Shown here: positions 6,776 through 14,158 of the stretch, in pieces | How positions within the stretch are numbered: position 1 is the stretch's first letter | How the letters are laid out: each line of letters begins with the position of its first letter | Source of the DNA: Clostridiaceae bacterium | Lineage (GTDB): Bacteria > Bacillota > Clostridia > Monoglobales > Firm-18 | Direction: 5' to 3' | NCBI GenBank assembly: GCA_012511915.1 | Contig: JAAZFB010000339.1 | Span: forward strand, 1-14,238 | DNA: 14,238 nt | The notes under the pieces: generated by a model | Seen by the model: only the letters and a program-made list of their open reading frames with translations | Told to the model about the DNA's origin: nothing | Database searches by the model: none | Translations under genes and position numbers: made by a program

Positions 6776-9700
6776 ATGCCGTATCAATTTGATGAAAATC
6801 GTATTGAATTAAAAGGATTCTTGTCTGAATTTCGAGACGCGCTCGAAGAGGAAATTGATAAAATCAAAAAGAGCGGCCAGTCTTCCTCACTACTCTTTGG
6901 TGGACGGCAGATCGAAAGTCATGGTGCCGACTTGTGGTATCGCTTTAATGTTGAGTATGTCCCTTCTCTTCCGGCAGATACGCCCTGTAAGTTAGTGATC
7001 GGTAAGTATCAATTTGATGTTACCGTTATAAGCTTCGAAGAGAATTCTATCGTAATCTCTACAAAAACGCCTCTGCCTGACACAATCGGCAAGGCTAGAC
7101 TAGAAAATGGCGCCACAGTACTGATGGAGCGGCTGATCAAGTGCATTGAAGAGAACGCCGAGAAAGAAAATCATGTAGGCAGTCGCCTGCTTTCTTCTAA
7201 CGGCAGTGTTTACTCTGCAAAGAGGATATTTGAATATAGCGAATTGACTCTGGATGATGGCAATACTCAGAGCCAAAACGATGCTATCAAATCCGCACTT
7301 TCAAGTGATATTACCTACATATGGGGCCCGCCCGGTACGGGTAAAACCACCGTTATAGGGCAAATCATCGACGAACTGTATAAGCACAATCGCTCCGTTT
7401 TAGTTGTATCTCATACAAATACGGCAGTTGATGGTGCAATTGAAAAAGCTGATAAAACATATTCTAAATCAAATCAGGACAATGATGCCAATTACCCGAT
7501 TTTGAGAATTGGTAACCCTGCAAGGCCACTGCCTGATCGAGTTTTGCTGGCACAGCATATTGCTGTATTAGGAAAAGAACTGTATGAACAAAAGGCAGCT
7601 CTCGAAAAGCAGCAAGCTGAGTTACAGCATCGCATCGACAAAATCCGTCCATTGATTGCGAAGAACGTTTGGTTAAAAGAAAGTAATCTAGTTGTGATTA
7701 GAAATGCACTACAGAGCGTCGCTGTACGCGAGAAGGAAATCGCCGAGATTCAGCTCAGAATCGATGCTATAAATATCTCGGTGGCACAAGAAAAGGTAGC
7801 TCACCCAGAGTATGCGACCTACCTGATTCTATCGAAAACGCTCAAAGCCAAAAAGAGAGAGTACGATACTGTCTACGGTCAATTTGACAGATTTGAACAG
7901 GCAATTTCTGCGCTCCCAGAGAAAATCCAAACAGCTCAGGATGAGGTCAGGAAGCATGCAAGATACACAGAGCTTCAATCCCAAGAAGAAAAGTATATGT
8001 CCGTTTCTTTCCTCCAAAGCGAAATTGACAAGGTTAGTGCACAAATCATACGCCTCCAGAACTCGATCAATGATTTGACAAGACAGCAGACTTCGGCGCA
8101 ACAAACAATCTCTGATTATGAAAAGAAGAGTTCTGTCGCAAAACTTTTTGCTGGAAAGAGTGCTGTTACACAAGCTCAAGCAACCTTAGAGCGCATTCAT
8201 AGGGATTTGCCCGGTACAAAGGATAATTTGCACCGCCAACATGATCTGAAACACGAGTATACTCAGCAACTTGAAAACCTATTGCTTTTACAAGAGCAGA
8301 TCCGTGCAGTCACCCCCTCAATAACTCCGGAATACTGGAATAATGAAGTGAATAAGCTGCAGACCGAGCTTTCTGCCGCACAAAAGACGCTTCCAGATCT
8401 GGCTGCCAGAAACAATTCGCTGTACGAAGAAGTGCGTGAACTTGAACGGCAGCAGAGCCATGCGAAATCGTCGTTCGCTGTCCTTAGTGAGTTGGGTAGA
8501 AAAGTACGTCAGGAACAGGATAAGCTGGTTGAGGCAAAGAAACTGCGCGATAAAGAAAATAACGCCTGCTCCGAGCAACTCGAAAAAGAAATTTCTCTTT
8601 GCATTAAATTTCTGTATAAGCCGACTTCTGAAGGTATCGCTCCCCTCTTTGACGAGCTATCCAAGCTGTTCGCATTAATAGAAGTCGAAATGGCTTCTAT
8701 TAATATGGATGCCATCAAAAAAGAAAAGGAAGATGCAGATCAGCAGCTGGTTGAGATCTTCAAACAGCTAAATGAGCTTAAAGAGAAAATGCAGGAGCTT
8801 GAAAAGCAGGCAATTATGAGCGCTAGGATTGTTGGTGCTACACTTGCGAAGTCTTACTTAAGCGAAACTCTGCGGGAAAGAAAATTTGATACCGTGATTT
8901 TGGACGAGGCATCCATGGCTTCAATTCCTGCGCTCTGGTGCGCCAGCTATCTTGCCGAGAGTAGCATCGTGATTGTAGGCGACTTCCTGCAGTTGCCGCC
9001 TATTGTTATGGCTGACACCCCCATGGCTCAGAAATGGCTGGGTAAGGATATCTTTCTACATAGTGGAATGCAAGAGCGGGCTCGGAATAAAGATAACCGC
9101 CCTGAGAATTTCTTTATGCTCAACGATCAGTTCCGTATGGAGTCTGATATTGCAGACATTGCGAATATGTACTACGGCGCATATGACGGCCTTCGTTCTG
9201 TTGACAACAATGAGTTCCGCGCCAAAGATCGCGAGAAGTTCTACGGCTGGTATTCCGGCAAGAGAACCAAGAGAAATGTTCATTTGGTTGACACCGAGAG
9301 TCTCCATGCTTGGGTTACTGGTGTTCCTCAAGGAAAGAGCCATAGCCGCCTGAATTGCTTCTCTGCGACTGTTTCTGTTGATCTTGCATTCAAGTTCTTG
9401 GAAAACAGACTAAATGATCTTGATCCCGAAACTGCTCAACCTGAAAAAGAGGCTTCTGTGCTGATTGTTGCTCCATACAAGCCACATATCGCAAGAATCA
9501 ATCAGCTTGTGGATCTGGAGTATCGTAACCGCGGATTCTGGGAAAACCTAAATTTCATTAGAGCTGGTACAATCCATAGCTTTCAGGGCAGCGAAGCTGA
9601 CATCGTAATCTTTGATCTCGTCATTGATGAGCCACATTGGAAAGCAAATCTTTTTATGACAGATAAGGAAATCAATGAAAATCTGGGGAAGATGTTCAAT

Positions 9701-9949
9701 GTAGCCGTCACGAGAGCAAAGTTTAAGTTGTATATCAACTTAAGCGTAAATCAAATCGTTGTTCACAATTTCAATTGCTATTTTCCGAACGGAGTTCATC
9801 CGCTGCACCCAAAGCATCTGTACTTCCGCCTTGAGCTTTTCTGTGATGCCTTCTTTCTCTGCCAGTTCCTTTACCAGCCGAAAGAACATATTCTCTGCCT
9901 GTTCATTCAGCTCGGCAAGGTAGCTGTTCAGCTTTCCTTCAAGGAATAA
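6776..9949 (+). CDS. SF1 (DNA2/NAM7-like) helicase with long coiled-coil insertion, 3' end replaced
   Basis: A 1057-codon frame. After a ~165-residue N-terminal domain come a Q-motif-like TQSQNDAIKSAL (164-175), Walker A GPPGTGKT (184-191) and motif Ia VVSHTNTAVD (~210-219). Residues ~265-700 are rich in Glu, Lys, Gln and Leu and look like a long coiled coil, as in SMC/Rad50-type ATPases. The second half has Walker B LDEAS (709-713), GDFLQLPP (735-742), QFR (785-787), GTIHSFQGSEAD (931-942) and motif VI NVAVTRAK (975-982). Native homology seems to stop at FKLYI (987). The last 70 codons are antisense to tnpV/mob remnants, so any domain beyond motif VI has been lost. All helicase motifs are intact, so some activity is possible. 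Its place behind AbiE suggests phage defence, but this is inference; I do not recognise it as a named system. Confidence 0.8.
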   Translation: MPYQFDENRIELKGFLSEFRDALEEEIDKIKKSGQSSSLLFGGRQIESHGADLWYRFNVEYVPSLPADTPCKLVIGKYQFDVTVISFEENSIVISTKTPLPDTIGKARLENGATVLMERLIKCIEENAEKENHVGSRLLSSNGSVYSAKRIFEYSELTLDDGNTQSQNDAIKSALSSDITYIWGPPGTGKTTVIGQIIDELYKHNRSVLVVSHTNTAVDGAIEKADKTYSKSNQDNDANYPILRIGNPARPLPDRVLLAQHIAVLGKELYEQKAALEKQQAELQHRIDKIRPLIAKNVWLKESNLVVIRNALQSVAVREKEIAEIQLRIDAINISVAQEKVAHPEYATYLILSKTLKAKKREYDTVYGQFDRFEQAISALPEKIQTAQDEVRKHARYTELQSQEEKYMSVSFLQSEIDKVSAQIIRLQNSINDLTRQQTSAQQTISDYEKKSSVAKLFAGKSAVTQAQATLERIHRDLPGTKDNLHRQHDLKHEYTQQLENLLLLQEQIRAVTPSITPEYWNNEVNKLQTELSAAQKTLPDLAARNNSLYEEVRELERQQSHAKSSFAVLSELGRKVRQEQDKLVEAKKLRDKENNACSEQLEKEISLCIKFLYKPTSEGIAPLFDELSKLFALIEVEMASINMDAIKKEKEDADQQLVEIFKQLNELKEKMQELEKQAIMSARIVGATLAKSYLSETLRERKFDTVILDEASMASIPALWCASYLAESSIVIVGDFLQLPPIVMADTPMAQKWLGKDIFLHSGMQERARNKDNRPENFFMLNDQFRMESDIADIANMYYGAYDGLRSVDNNEFRAKDREKFYGWYSGKRTKRNVHLVDTESLHAWVTGVPQGKSHSRLNCFSATVSVDLAFKFLENRLNDLDPETAQPEKEASVLIVAPYKPHIARINQLVDLEYRNRGFWENLNFIRAGTIHSFQGSEADIVIFDLVIDEPHWKANLFMTDKEINENLGKMFNVAVTRAKFKLYINLSVNQIVVHNFNCYFPNGVHPLHPKHLYFRLELFCDAFFLCQFLYQPKEHILCLFIQLGKVAVQLSFKE

Positions 9950-9970
9950 GCTGGTATAGAGTGCCTTGCC
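9740..9970 (-). pseudogene. tnpV: TnpV-like transposon protein, C-terminal fragment
   Basis: A 76-codon minus-strand stretch, GKALYTSLFLEGKLNSYL through AELNEQAENMFFRLVKEL, then KEGITEKLKAEVQMLWVQRMN and a final EIVNNDLIYA before TAA at 9740. It reads like the C-terminal half of TnpV, a small protein of unknown role carried by Clostridia mobilizable transposons. The first ~45 residues are absent: a TGA lies directly upstream (9973-9971), and there is no start codon or ribosome site. Its 5' end overlaps the 3' end of the mob fragment in another frame, so the two pieces were joined by a deletion. It lies antisense under the tail of the helicase frame. Confidence 0.7.
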
Positions 9971-10317
9971 TCATTTACAAGAGCGTCGAATCGGTCTTTG
10001 CTGAACATCTTTCGGAGAAGTGCATAATCCTTGTTTTCGGCCCGTAACTGCTTGTTCTCTTCTTGAAGATCTGTGTTCTTTGCGGTCAGACGTTCATTAT
10101 CACTCTCCAATCTCTGATTTTCTCTGTAATAGCGCCCGTTGGGATTGTTGAGCCGATGGTAGTTGTCCGCCATCTCTAAATACCTTGCCAATACTTTAAG
10201 CACAAGCTCAAAAAGCTTGCTCCCCGTTGTAAACGGCACAAAATCAATGTGGATATGGGGCGTATGCTCGTCCAGATGCAGGTGAGCGGAGAACACCCGC
10301 AGGTGTAAATTTCGCTC
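9928..10317 (-). pseudogene. Mob/Pre-type relaxase, fragment with internal deletion
   Basis: Reading on the minus strand, ERNLHLRVFSAHLHLDEHTP and HIHIDFVPFTTGSK carry the histidine motif (HLDE..PHIHIDF) of Mob_Pre relaxases, which nick the origin of transfer of mobilizable plasmids and transposons. A TAA precedes ERN, so the N-terminal ~100 residues with the other catalytic motif are missing. Directly after TTGSK the sequence jumps to LFELVLKVLARYLEMADNYH, the later coiled-coil part (YYRENQRLESDNERL, KNTDLQEENKQLRAENKDY), so the middle has been removed; the hairpin CAAGCT/AGCTTG at 10203-10219 marks that junction. The C-terminus changes identity near LVNEARHS, where it meets the tnpV fragment. 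A 122-codon frame from GTG 10296 remains open but cannot be a working relaxase. Confidence 0.75.
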
Positions 10318-10339
10318 TTAAAATCCCACATAATACTCT

Positions 10340-10497
10340 TTCAGGGCTTCTGTTGCTTTGTCAGCCGTTTCTGTTCCTACGGCATTAGGTTTCCTTTAGA
10401 TTCCGCCTCACGGCGGACACCCTTGCCCTCTGCTAACAGTTCCTACTGCCAAGCCTGTAGCGGACTTCCACCGCCAAGTTATCGCCCATGCAGGGCA
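10340..10497 (-). mobile_element. Structured RNA-like stretch resembling group II intron domain I, remnant
   Basis: No coding frame is visible here. Read on the minus strand it contains GCGGTGGAAGTCCGC (short stem), GGCAGTAGGAACTGTTAGC, GGCAAGGGTGTCC and a six-pair stem TCCGCC-GTGA-GGCGGA capped by a GNRA tetraloop (10402-10417), followed by AATCTAAAGGAAACC. This wording and the GNRA-capped helix recall the domain I region of group II introns common in Clostridia elements. No reverse-transcriptase ORF and no domain V are present, so it would be a dead fragment. The identification rests on recalled sequence style; another mobile-element RNA is possible. Confidence 0.4.
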
Positions 10498-10504
10498 AAC
10501 CGAC

Positions 10505-10541
10505 AAAAAGCCCGTAACTGCTTTATCCACAGTTACGGGCT
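10505..10541 (-). terminator. Rho-independent terminator of guaA
   Basis: A perfect 12-bp stem, AGCCCGTAACTG (10509-10520) with its complement (10530-10541), encloses a 9-base loop. On the minus strand it is followed by five Ts (10509-10505, sharing the last stem base). It starts just 8 bases after the guaA stop and marks where conserved chromosome ends and mobile debris begins. Confidence 0.9.
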
Positions 10542-10549
10542 CTCTTTCA

Positions 10550-11533
10550 TTATTCCCATTCAATTGTAGCGGGTGGTTTATTAGTTATGTCGTACACAAC
10601 GCGGTTTACATTCGGTACCTCGGTTGTAATTCGATTTGAAATATGCTCGAGCAATTCATACGGCAGTCTAACCCAGCGGGCAGTCATAAAATCGTCGGTC
10701 GAGACGGCCCTTAAGGCAATGGTATAATCATAAGTTCGATTGCTGTCGGAAACGCCAACGCTTTTCAAATCGGTAAGCACAGCAAAATATTGACTGACAT
10801 TGCATTCTAACTGTGCATTCGATATTTCTTCACGTATAATATAATCGGCATCTTTTAAAATGTCGAGTTTTTGCTTCGTTATCTCTCCGATAACGCGAAT
10901 TCCAAGACCGGGACCGGGAAATGGCTGTCTGTTCACAAGTTTTTCGGGTATACCGAGTGCCAAGCCAACTTTCCTTACCTCATCTTTATATAAAAGCCTA
11001 AGTGGTTCGATTATCTCTTTAAAGTTCACAAGGTCGGGTAGCCCACCTACATTATGATGGCTTTTAATAACGCTGCTTTCCCCCGAACCGCTTTCTATAA
11101 TATCAGGGTAAATCGTGCCCTGAACCAAATATTCAGCATCACCGTATACTTTTGCTTGTTCCTCAAAAACCCGGATAAACTCTTCTCCAATAATTTTCCT
11201 CTTTCGTTCAGGTTGGGTAACACCCTCAAGCTTTTTTAAAAACCTGTCAGCAGCATTAACACATATCAAATTCATATCAAATTCGCCTTTAAATACCGCT
11301 TCGACTTCGTCCCTCTCGTTTTTTCGCATTAAGCCATGATCGACGAAAATACAAGTAAGCTGCTTTCCCACTGCTTTGTGCGTTAGCACAGCAGAGACAG
11401 ATGAATCCACCCCACCCGACATTGCACACAACACCTTTTTATTACCAACCGTCTGCTTAATATGAGTTATTTGCTCATTTATGTAATCATCAATATTTAG
11501 GTTTGCGGTAGCATTACGCACATCGTTTTTCAA
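10550..11533 (-). CDS. guaA: GMP synthetase, ATP-pyrophosphatase subunit without glutaminase domain
   Basis: The product amidates XMP to GMP with ATP. The 327 residues cover the ATP-pyrophosphatase domain (P-loop SGGVDSS at 39-45, FVDHGLMRK, the QGTIYPDIIES block) and the GuaA C-terminal dimerization domain (RQPFPGPGLGIRV, ending NKPPATIEWE). The usual bacterial GuaA is ~510-525 residues because a class I glutaminase domain of ~200 residues precedes this part. Here translation starts at TTG 11533 with a strong GGGAGGG eight bases upstream and a good promoter at 11567-11595, so there is no room for a glutaminase. It therefore resembles the split GuaAb subunit known from archaea; it would need ammonia or a separate GuaAa-like glutaminase encoded elsewhere. 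Nothing in the window supplies one. Confidence 0.93.
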   Translation of the reverse strand: MKNDVRNATANLNIDDYINEQITHIKQTVGNKKVLCAMSGGVDSSVSAVLTHKAVGKQLTCIFVDHGLMRKNERDEVEAVFKGEFDMNLICVNAADRFLKKLEGVTQPERKRKIIGEEFIRVFEEQAKVYGDAEYLVQGTIYPDIIESGSGESSVIKSHHNVGGLPDLVNFKEIIEPLRLLYKDEVRKVGLALGIPEKLVNRQPFPGPGLGIRVIGEITKQKLDILKDADYIIREEISNAQLECNVSQYFAVLTDLKSVGVSDSNRTYDYTIALRAVSTDDFMTARWVRLPYELLEHISNRITTEVPNVNRVVYDITNKPPATIEWE

Positions 11534-11566
11534 AAAAAAGCCCTCCCGTAAAAATAATATATATAT

Positions 11567-11595
11567 ATTATAGCGTTTTTTTATGAAAAGTCCAA
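11567..11595 (-). promoter_or_regulatory. Sigma-A promoter of guaA
   Basis: Minus strand: TTGGAC (11595-11590), 17-base spacer, TATAAT (11572-11567). The expected transcript starts near 11560, so the leader is only about 27 bases, too short for a purine riboswitch. The opposite strand has a perfect TTGACA at 11606-11611 directed at the stress-protein gene, but with no good -10 at standard spacing. Confidence 0.75.
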
Positions 11596-11689
11596 TAGAT
11601 TTTTTTTGACATATTCGACATATATAAATGAATATTACACATTAAAATTGGGAAATATATTCACAAATCTTTTTTTGGAGGCACAAAGA

Positions 11690-12139
11690 ATGAAAAAAAT
11701 TACTGCAATTTTTATATCTCACGAAGATGCTGTTGAAGCAGCGCAAAGGGTTAAGGATGCAGGTCTTAGAACAAGCGATATCTCTATCGTAACAAACGAA
11801 AAAAATACCGAACCTCAAAACGACCAAATATCAAGGGGCACTGTCGGTGGTGGTGTACTTGGCGGGGCAGCCGGTCTTTTACTCGGGCTTGGTACGATAG
11901 CTATTCCCGGTTTAGGTATGGTCGCAGCAGCCGGACCTATAGCAGGTCTATTGGGTGGTGCAGTTACAGGAGGCATTGTTGGTGCCCTGGTTGATCTTGG
12001 AATACCGGAAGAGAAAAGCCAAGAATACGAACAAGATATTAAACAAGGCAACACACTTTGGTCAATGGATGTTGAAGATACCAATTACGAAAGTGTAAAA
12101 AACATCCTAAACGATTGTGGAGCGTATAAGTCTGAATAA
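11690..12139 (+). CDS. General stress protein with glycine-zipper core (YflT/GSP17M-like)
   Basis: A 149-residue protein from ATG 11690, which has GGAGG eight bases upstream; the frame is open from 11606, but the TTG there is part of a promoter-like TTGACA. Residues ~3-40 (ITAIFISHEDAVEAAQRVKDAG, then SDISIVTNE) resemble the N-terminal fold of YflT-type general stress proteins, in which a protein 'flips' through a ferredoxin-like unit. The middle, ~50-105, is extremely rich in Gly and Ala (GTVGGGVLGGAAGLLLGLG and AGPIAGLLGGAVTGGIVGAL), a glycine zipper able to insert into or pack against membranes. The C-terminal part (EEKSQEYEQDIKQGNTLWSMDV) resembles the last segment of DUF1269-like stress proteins. 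It is monocistronic and faces away from guaA. The biochemical role of the family is unknown. Confidence 0.7.
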   Translation: MKKITAIFISHEDAVEAAQRVKDAGLRTSDISIVTNEKNTEPQNDQISRGTVGGGVLGGAAGLLLGLGTIAIPGLGMVAAAGPIAGLLGGAVTGGIVGALVDLGIPEEKSQEYEQDIKQGNTLWSMDVEDTNYESVKNILNDCGAYKSE

Positions 12140-12153
12140 ATTCAGACTTATAC
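12124..12153. repeat. Perfect 14-bp inverted repeat spanning the stress-protein stop codon
   Basis: GTATAAGTCTGAAT (12124-12137) and its exact complement (12140-12153) are separated by AA. The TAA stop (12137-12139) lies at the hairpin tip. No T-tract follows (TAGACCGTG), so this is not a standard terminator. It could stabilise the 3' end of the mRNA or be a protein-binding palindrome. Confidence 0.6.
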
Positions 12154-12218
12154 TAGACCGTGCCCTTAATAAATAATAACATAAATCCAACAAAATTCCA
12201 AAAATATTTGTAAAAGTA

Positions 12219-12247
12219 TTGCATTTATGTATAGAATATAGTATAAC
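12219..12247 (+). promoter_or_regulatory. Orphan promoter-like sequence reading into the IS left end
   Basis: TTGCAT (12219-12224), 17-base spacer, TATAAC (12242-12247). No gene follows on the plus strand before the terminator at 12281. The IS may have separated it from a downstream gene, or it is chance in AT-rich DNA. Confidence 0.35.
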
Positions 12248-12280
12248 CTGACTTCATCAGCAAAACAGGCATAAAACAAG

Positions 12281-12317
12281 CCCGCAGTCCACTAATAACA
12301 ATGGATTGCGGGTTTTT
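12281..12317. terminator. Terminator between stress gene and transposase, probably bidirectional
   Basis: CCCGCAGTCCA (12281-12291) pairs with TGGATTGCGGG (12302-12312) with one G-T wobble around a 10-base loop. Five Ts follow on the plus strand (12313-12317), stopping rightward transcripts. On the minus strand the stem is followed by CTTGTTTTAT, a weaker T-rich tail that could end the transposase message, whose stop lies 15 bases upstream. Confidence 0.75.
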
Positions 12318-12332
12318 AAGCTTTTCAAATAA

Positions 12333-14042
12333 TCATAGCGTAATTGAGTGTTTTTTCACGTTGCCGAAAATATTTTTTATCTCTCCGAGTGTCATGATTT
12401 TTCGGGTTAGGTCAAGCTCCATATGTGCTTTCAGAGCATCTATCACCTCGTCACGGTAGAACAGAAGAAAGTGATTTTCTTTAAGATGAATGCAGTTGGC
12501 ACGGCTCAAACTTTCAGCTATCTTATGTGCTGAAAATTGATTGCCCAACCTCTTTTGCAAAAGCCGGAGTATCGTGAGAGCGATGAAGCAAATGAGGAAA
12601 TGCGCTTGAATGTGGTCTTCCCGCGTGACAAATACAGGACGGGTTTCAAGGTCGCTTTTGCTCACCTTAAAGCTCTCCTCAATTCGCCATAAACCACGGT
12701 AAATCTCGATAATTTCCTCATCGGTCTTATCAAGCTCGCTTGAGATTATCGCATAGTAGCCGTCCAATTTTTCGTCCTCGCGCAATTTTCGCTCATCGAA
12801 AATCGGCTTGTGTTTGGCGGTTAAAATCTCACCTGTTTTGGGATCGAAGTTTAAATTTTTCACATATTTCGCCGCCCCGTATGAAGTTACGCGGTTGTAT
12901 TTGGTTGGGTTATTTACTAAATCGCGTGCTTTCAATAGCGGCGCCTCACGGTCTGCTTTTGCTTTTTGGGCGTACTTCTCGCTGTAAAAAATCACTTGTT
13001 TCTCGTCAATACGAACGGTTTTCTTTTTGCCACTTGTGGTTGTCATGTTGATTTCGCGAGGGTAAATGCGCGACTTGATTTTGTATTCATCTCCGATTCG
13101 GCGGTAGCCGGAATTATCTAAAACGTAGTCTTTGAGTTCCTTATGCCCGCCGCGAACCGTTTGGGAATAAACATAACCGTCGCCCTGCAAAAGATTAAAC
13201 ACAATGTTTTTGTGACTGCTCACGCCCTTATCTGCAACGACAATCACACGCCCGAAATCGCAGTTACGCTTTATTTCAGCCATGCCGGGGCGCAGAGTTT
13301 CACAGTCGTTTGTATTGCCGGGATACAGCTTGTATGAAATTGGTATGCCGTCTGAATCCATAAACAAGCCCATTTGCACAATCGGGTCGGGGCGATGTTC
13401 CTTTGAAACGCCTTTTTTACGGAGGTTGTCTGCCTCATCAATCTCGAAGTAGTAGTTAGTTACATCGTAATAGACAACTTCTGTGTTTCGTTTTGAAATG
13501 CGAGCGTTTATGTGATTTTGGCAAGCCTCAATATGCTTTGCAAAATGCGTAAGACTGCGGTAAACATCGTTTAGAGAAAAATCAGTATGTCCGAAAAATC
13601 TGTCTTTGTTTTCATACGATTTTTTCTTGGATGTCGGGTCTAAAATGCGTGAAAACACAAGCATTTTCATGATATTGTTTGTGTTGTATTTCGATTGCAG
13701 AGTGCGGGCGCGGTTGTTAAAAAAAGTGTGCAGTTCCAACTCGTGATATATCTTCGAGAGCGGAGCATACCCCATAGAACGCGGTGTTTCATTCGCAGCC
13801 ATTTCTTCTGACAAATCAAAGGTTAGACTGACAGAATTAATCGGCTTTTCAGCGGTCATTTGCTGCGCAATATCCTTGAAATGCGCAATCGGGTCGGGGA
13901 AATCCTTTTGAAACTCGTCAAGATAGCCGATTTTTCGAATTGTTTTTGTGCGTGAAATTTTGGCTTTTGAATCCCAATATCCTTCAACGATAGAGAGATA
14001 TGTTCTTCCTGTTTTTGAATTTGTGGCTTGTCTAAGAAACAT
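12333..14042 (-). CDS. IS1634-family DDE transposase
   Basis: A complete 569-residue transposase that cuts and joins the element's ends. ATG 14042 has GGAGG eight bases upstream. The frame runs open to a TTG at 14099, but that codon is part of the -35 box, so it cannot be the start. The N-terminal part reads FLRQATNSKTGRTYLSIVEGYWD, typical of the family. Candidate catalytic acidic residues are Asp193 in VVYYDVTNYYFE and Asp271 in VIVVADKGVSS. The IS4-superfamily signature with the Glu is YRGLWRIEESFKVSKSDLETR, starting at residue 448, after a beta-strand insertion (~290-440). The KRNTEVVYYDVTNYYFEI and GNTNDCETL blocks place it in IS1634 rather than IS4 proper. Length and motifs are intact, so it may be active. 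Confidence 0.92.
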   Translation of the reverse strand: MFLRQATNSKTGRTYLSIVEGYWDSKAKISRTKTIRKIGYLDEFQKDFPDPIAHFKDIAQQMTAEKPINSVSLTFDLSEEMAANETPRSMGYAPLSKIYHELELHTFFNNRARTLQSKYNTNNIMKMLVFSRILDPTSKKKSYENKDRFFGHTDFSLNDVYRSLTHFAKHIEACQNHINARISKRNTEVVYYDVTNYYFEIDEADNLRKKGVSKEHRPDPIVQMGLFMDSDGIPISYKLYPGNTNDCETLRPGMAEIKRNCDFGRVIVVADKGVSSHKNIVFNLLQGDGYVYSQTVRGGHKELKDYVLDNSGYRRIGDEYKIKSRIYPREINMTTTSGKKKTVRIDEKQVIFYSEKYAQKAKADREAPLLKARDLVNNPTKYNRVTSYGAAKYVKNLNFDPKTGEILTAKHKPIFDERKLREDEKLDGYYAIISSELDKTDEEIIEIYRGLWRIEESFKVSKSDLETRPVFVTREDHIQAHFLICFIALTILRLLQKRLGNQFSAHKIAESLSRANCIHLKENHFLLFYRDEVIDALKAHMELDLTRKIMTLGEIKNIFGNVKKHSITL

Positions 14043-14070
14043 CGCGGCAACCTCCAAAGACGTTTCTTTA

Positions 14071-14099
14071 ATTATATCACAAATATCAATTTTACGCAA
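14071..14099 (-). promoter_or_regulatory. Promoter of the IS1634 transposase
   Basis: Minus strand: TTGCGT (14099-14094), 17-base spacer, TATAAT (14076-14071). The transcript would begin near 14064, about 22 bases before the ATG. Confidence 0.65.
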
Positions 14100-14134
14100 G
14101 TATTGTTTGAACTAATTTGACGTTTTTTTGTATA

Positions 14135-14158
14135 AAAAATCCCGCTTTAATGCGGGTT
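14135..14158 (-). terminator. Terminator at the right end of the IS
   Basis: CCCGC (14141-14145) pairs with GCGGG (14152-14156) around a six-base loop. On the minus strand the stem is followed by ATTTTTTA, so it should stop transcripts entering the IS from the right. It is short but G+C-rich. Beyond it, 14160-14238 has no gene; it holds the likely IS end and a stretch that shares AAAATAGTATT and TTCGCTAATT with the purE-purF gap. Confidence 0.55.

Noticed and set aside
8509..8718. Several minus-strand open frames under the helicase coiled coil
   Set aside because: They mirror the repetitive Glu/Lys/Gln codons of the coiled coil and show no ribosome sites or known motifs.
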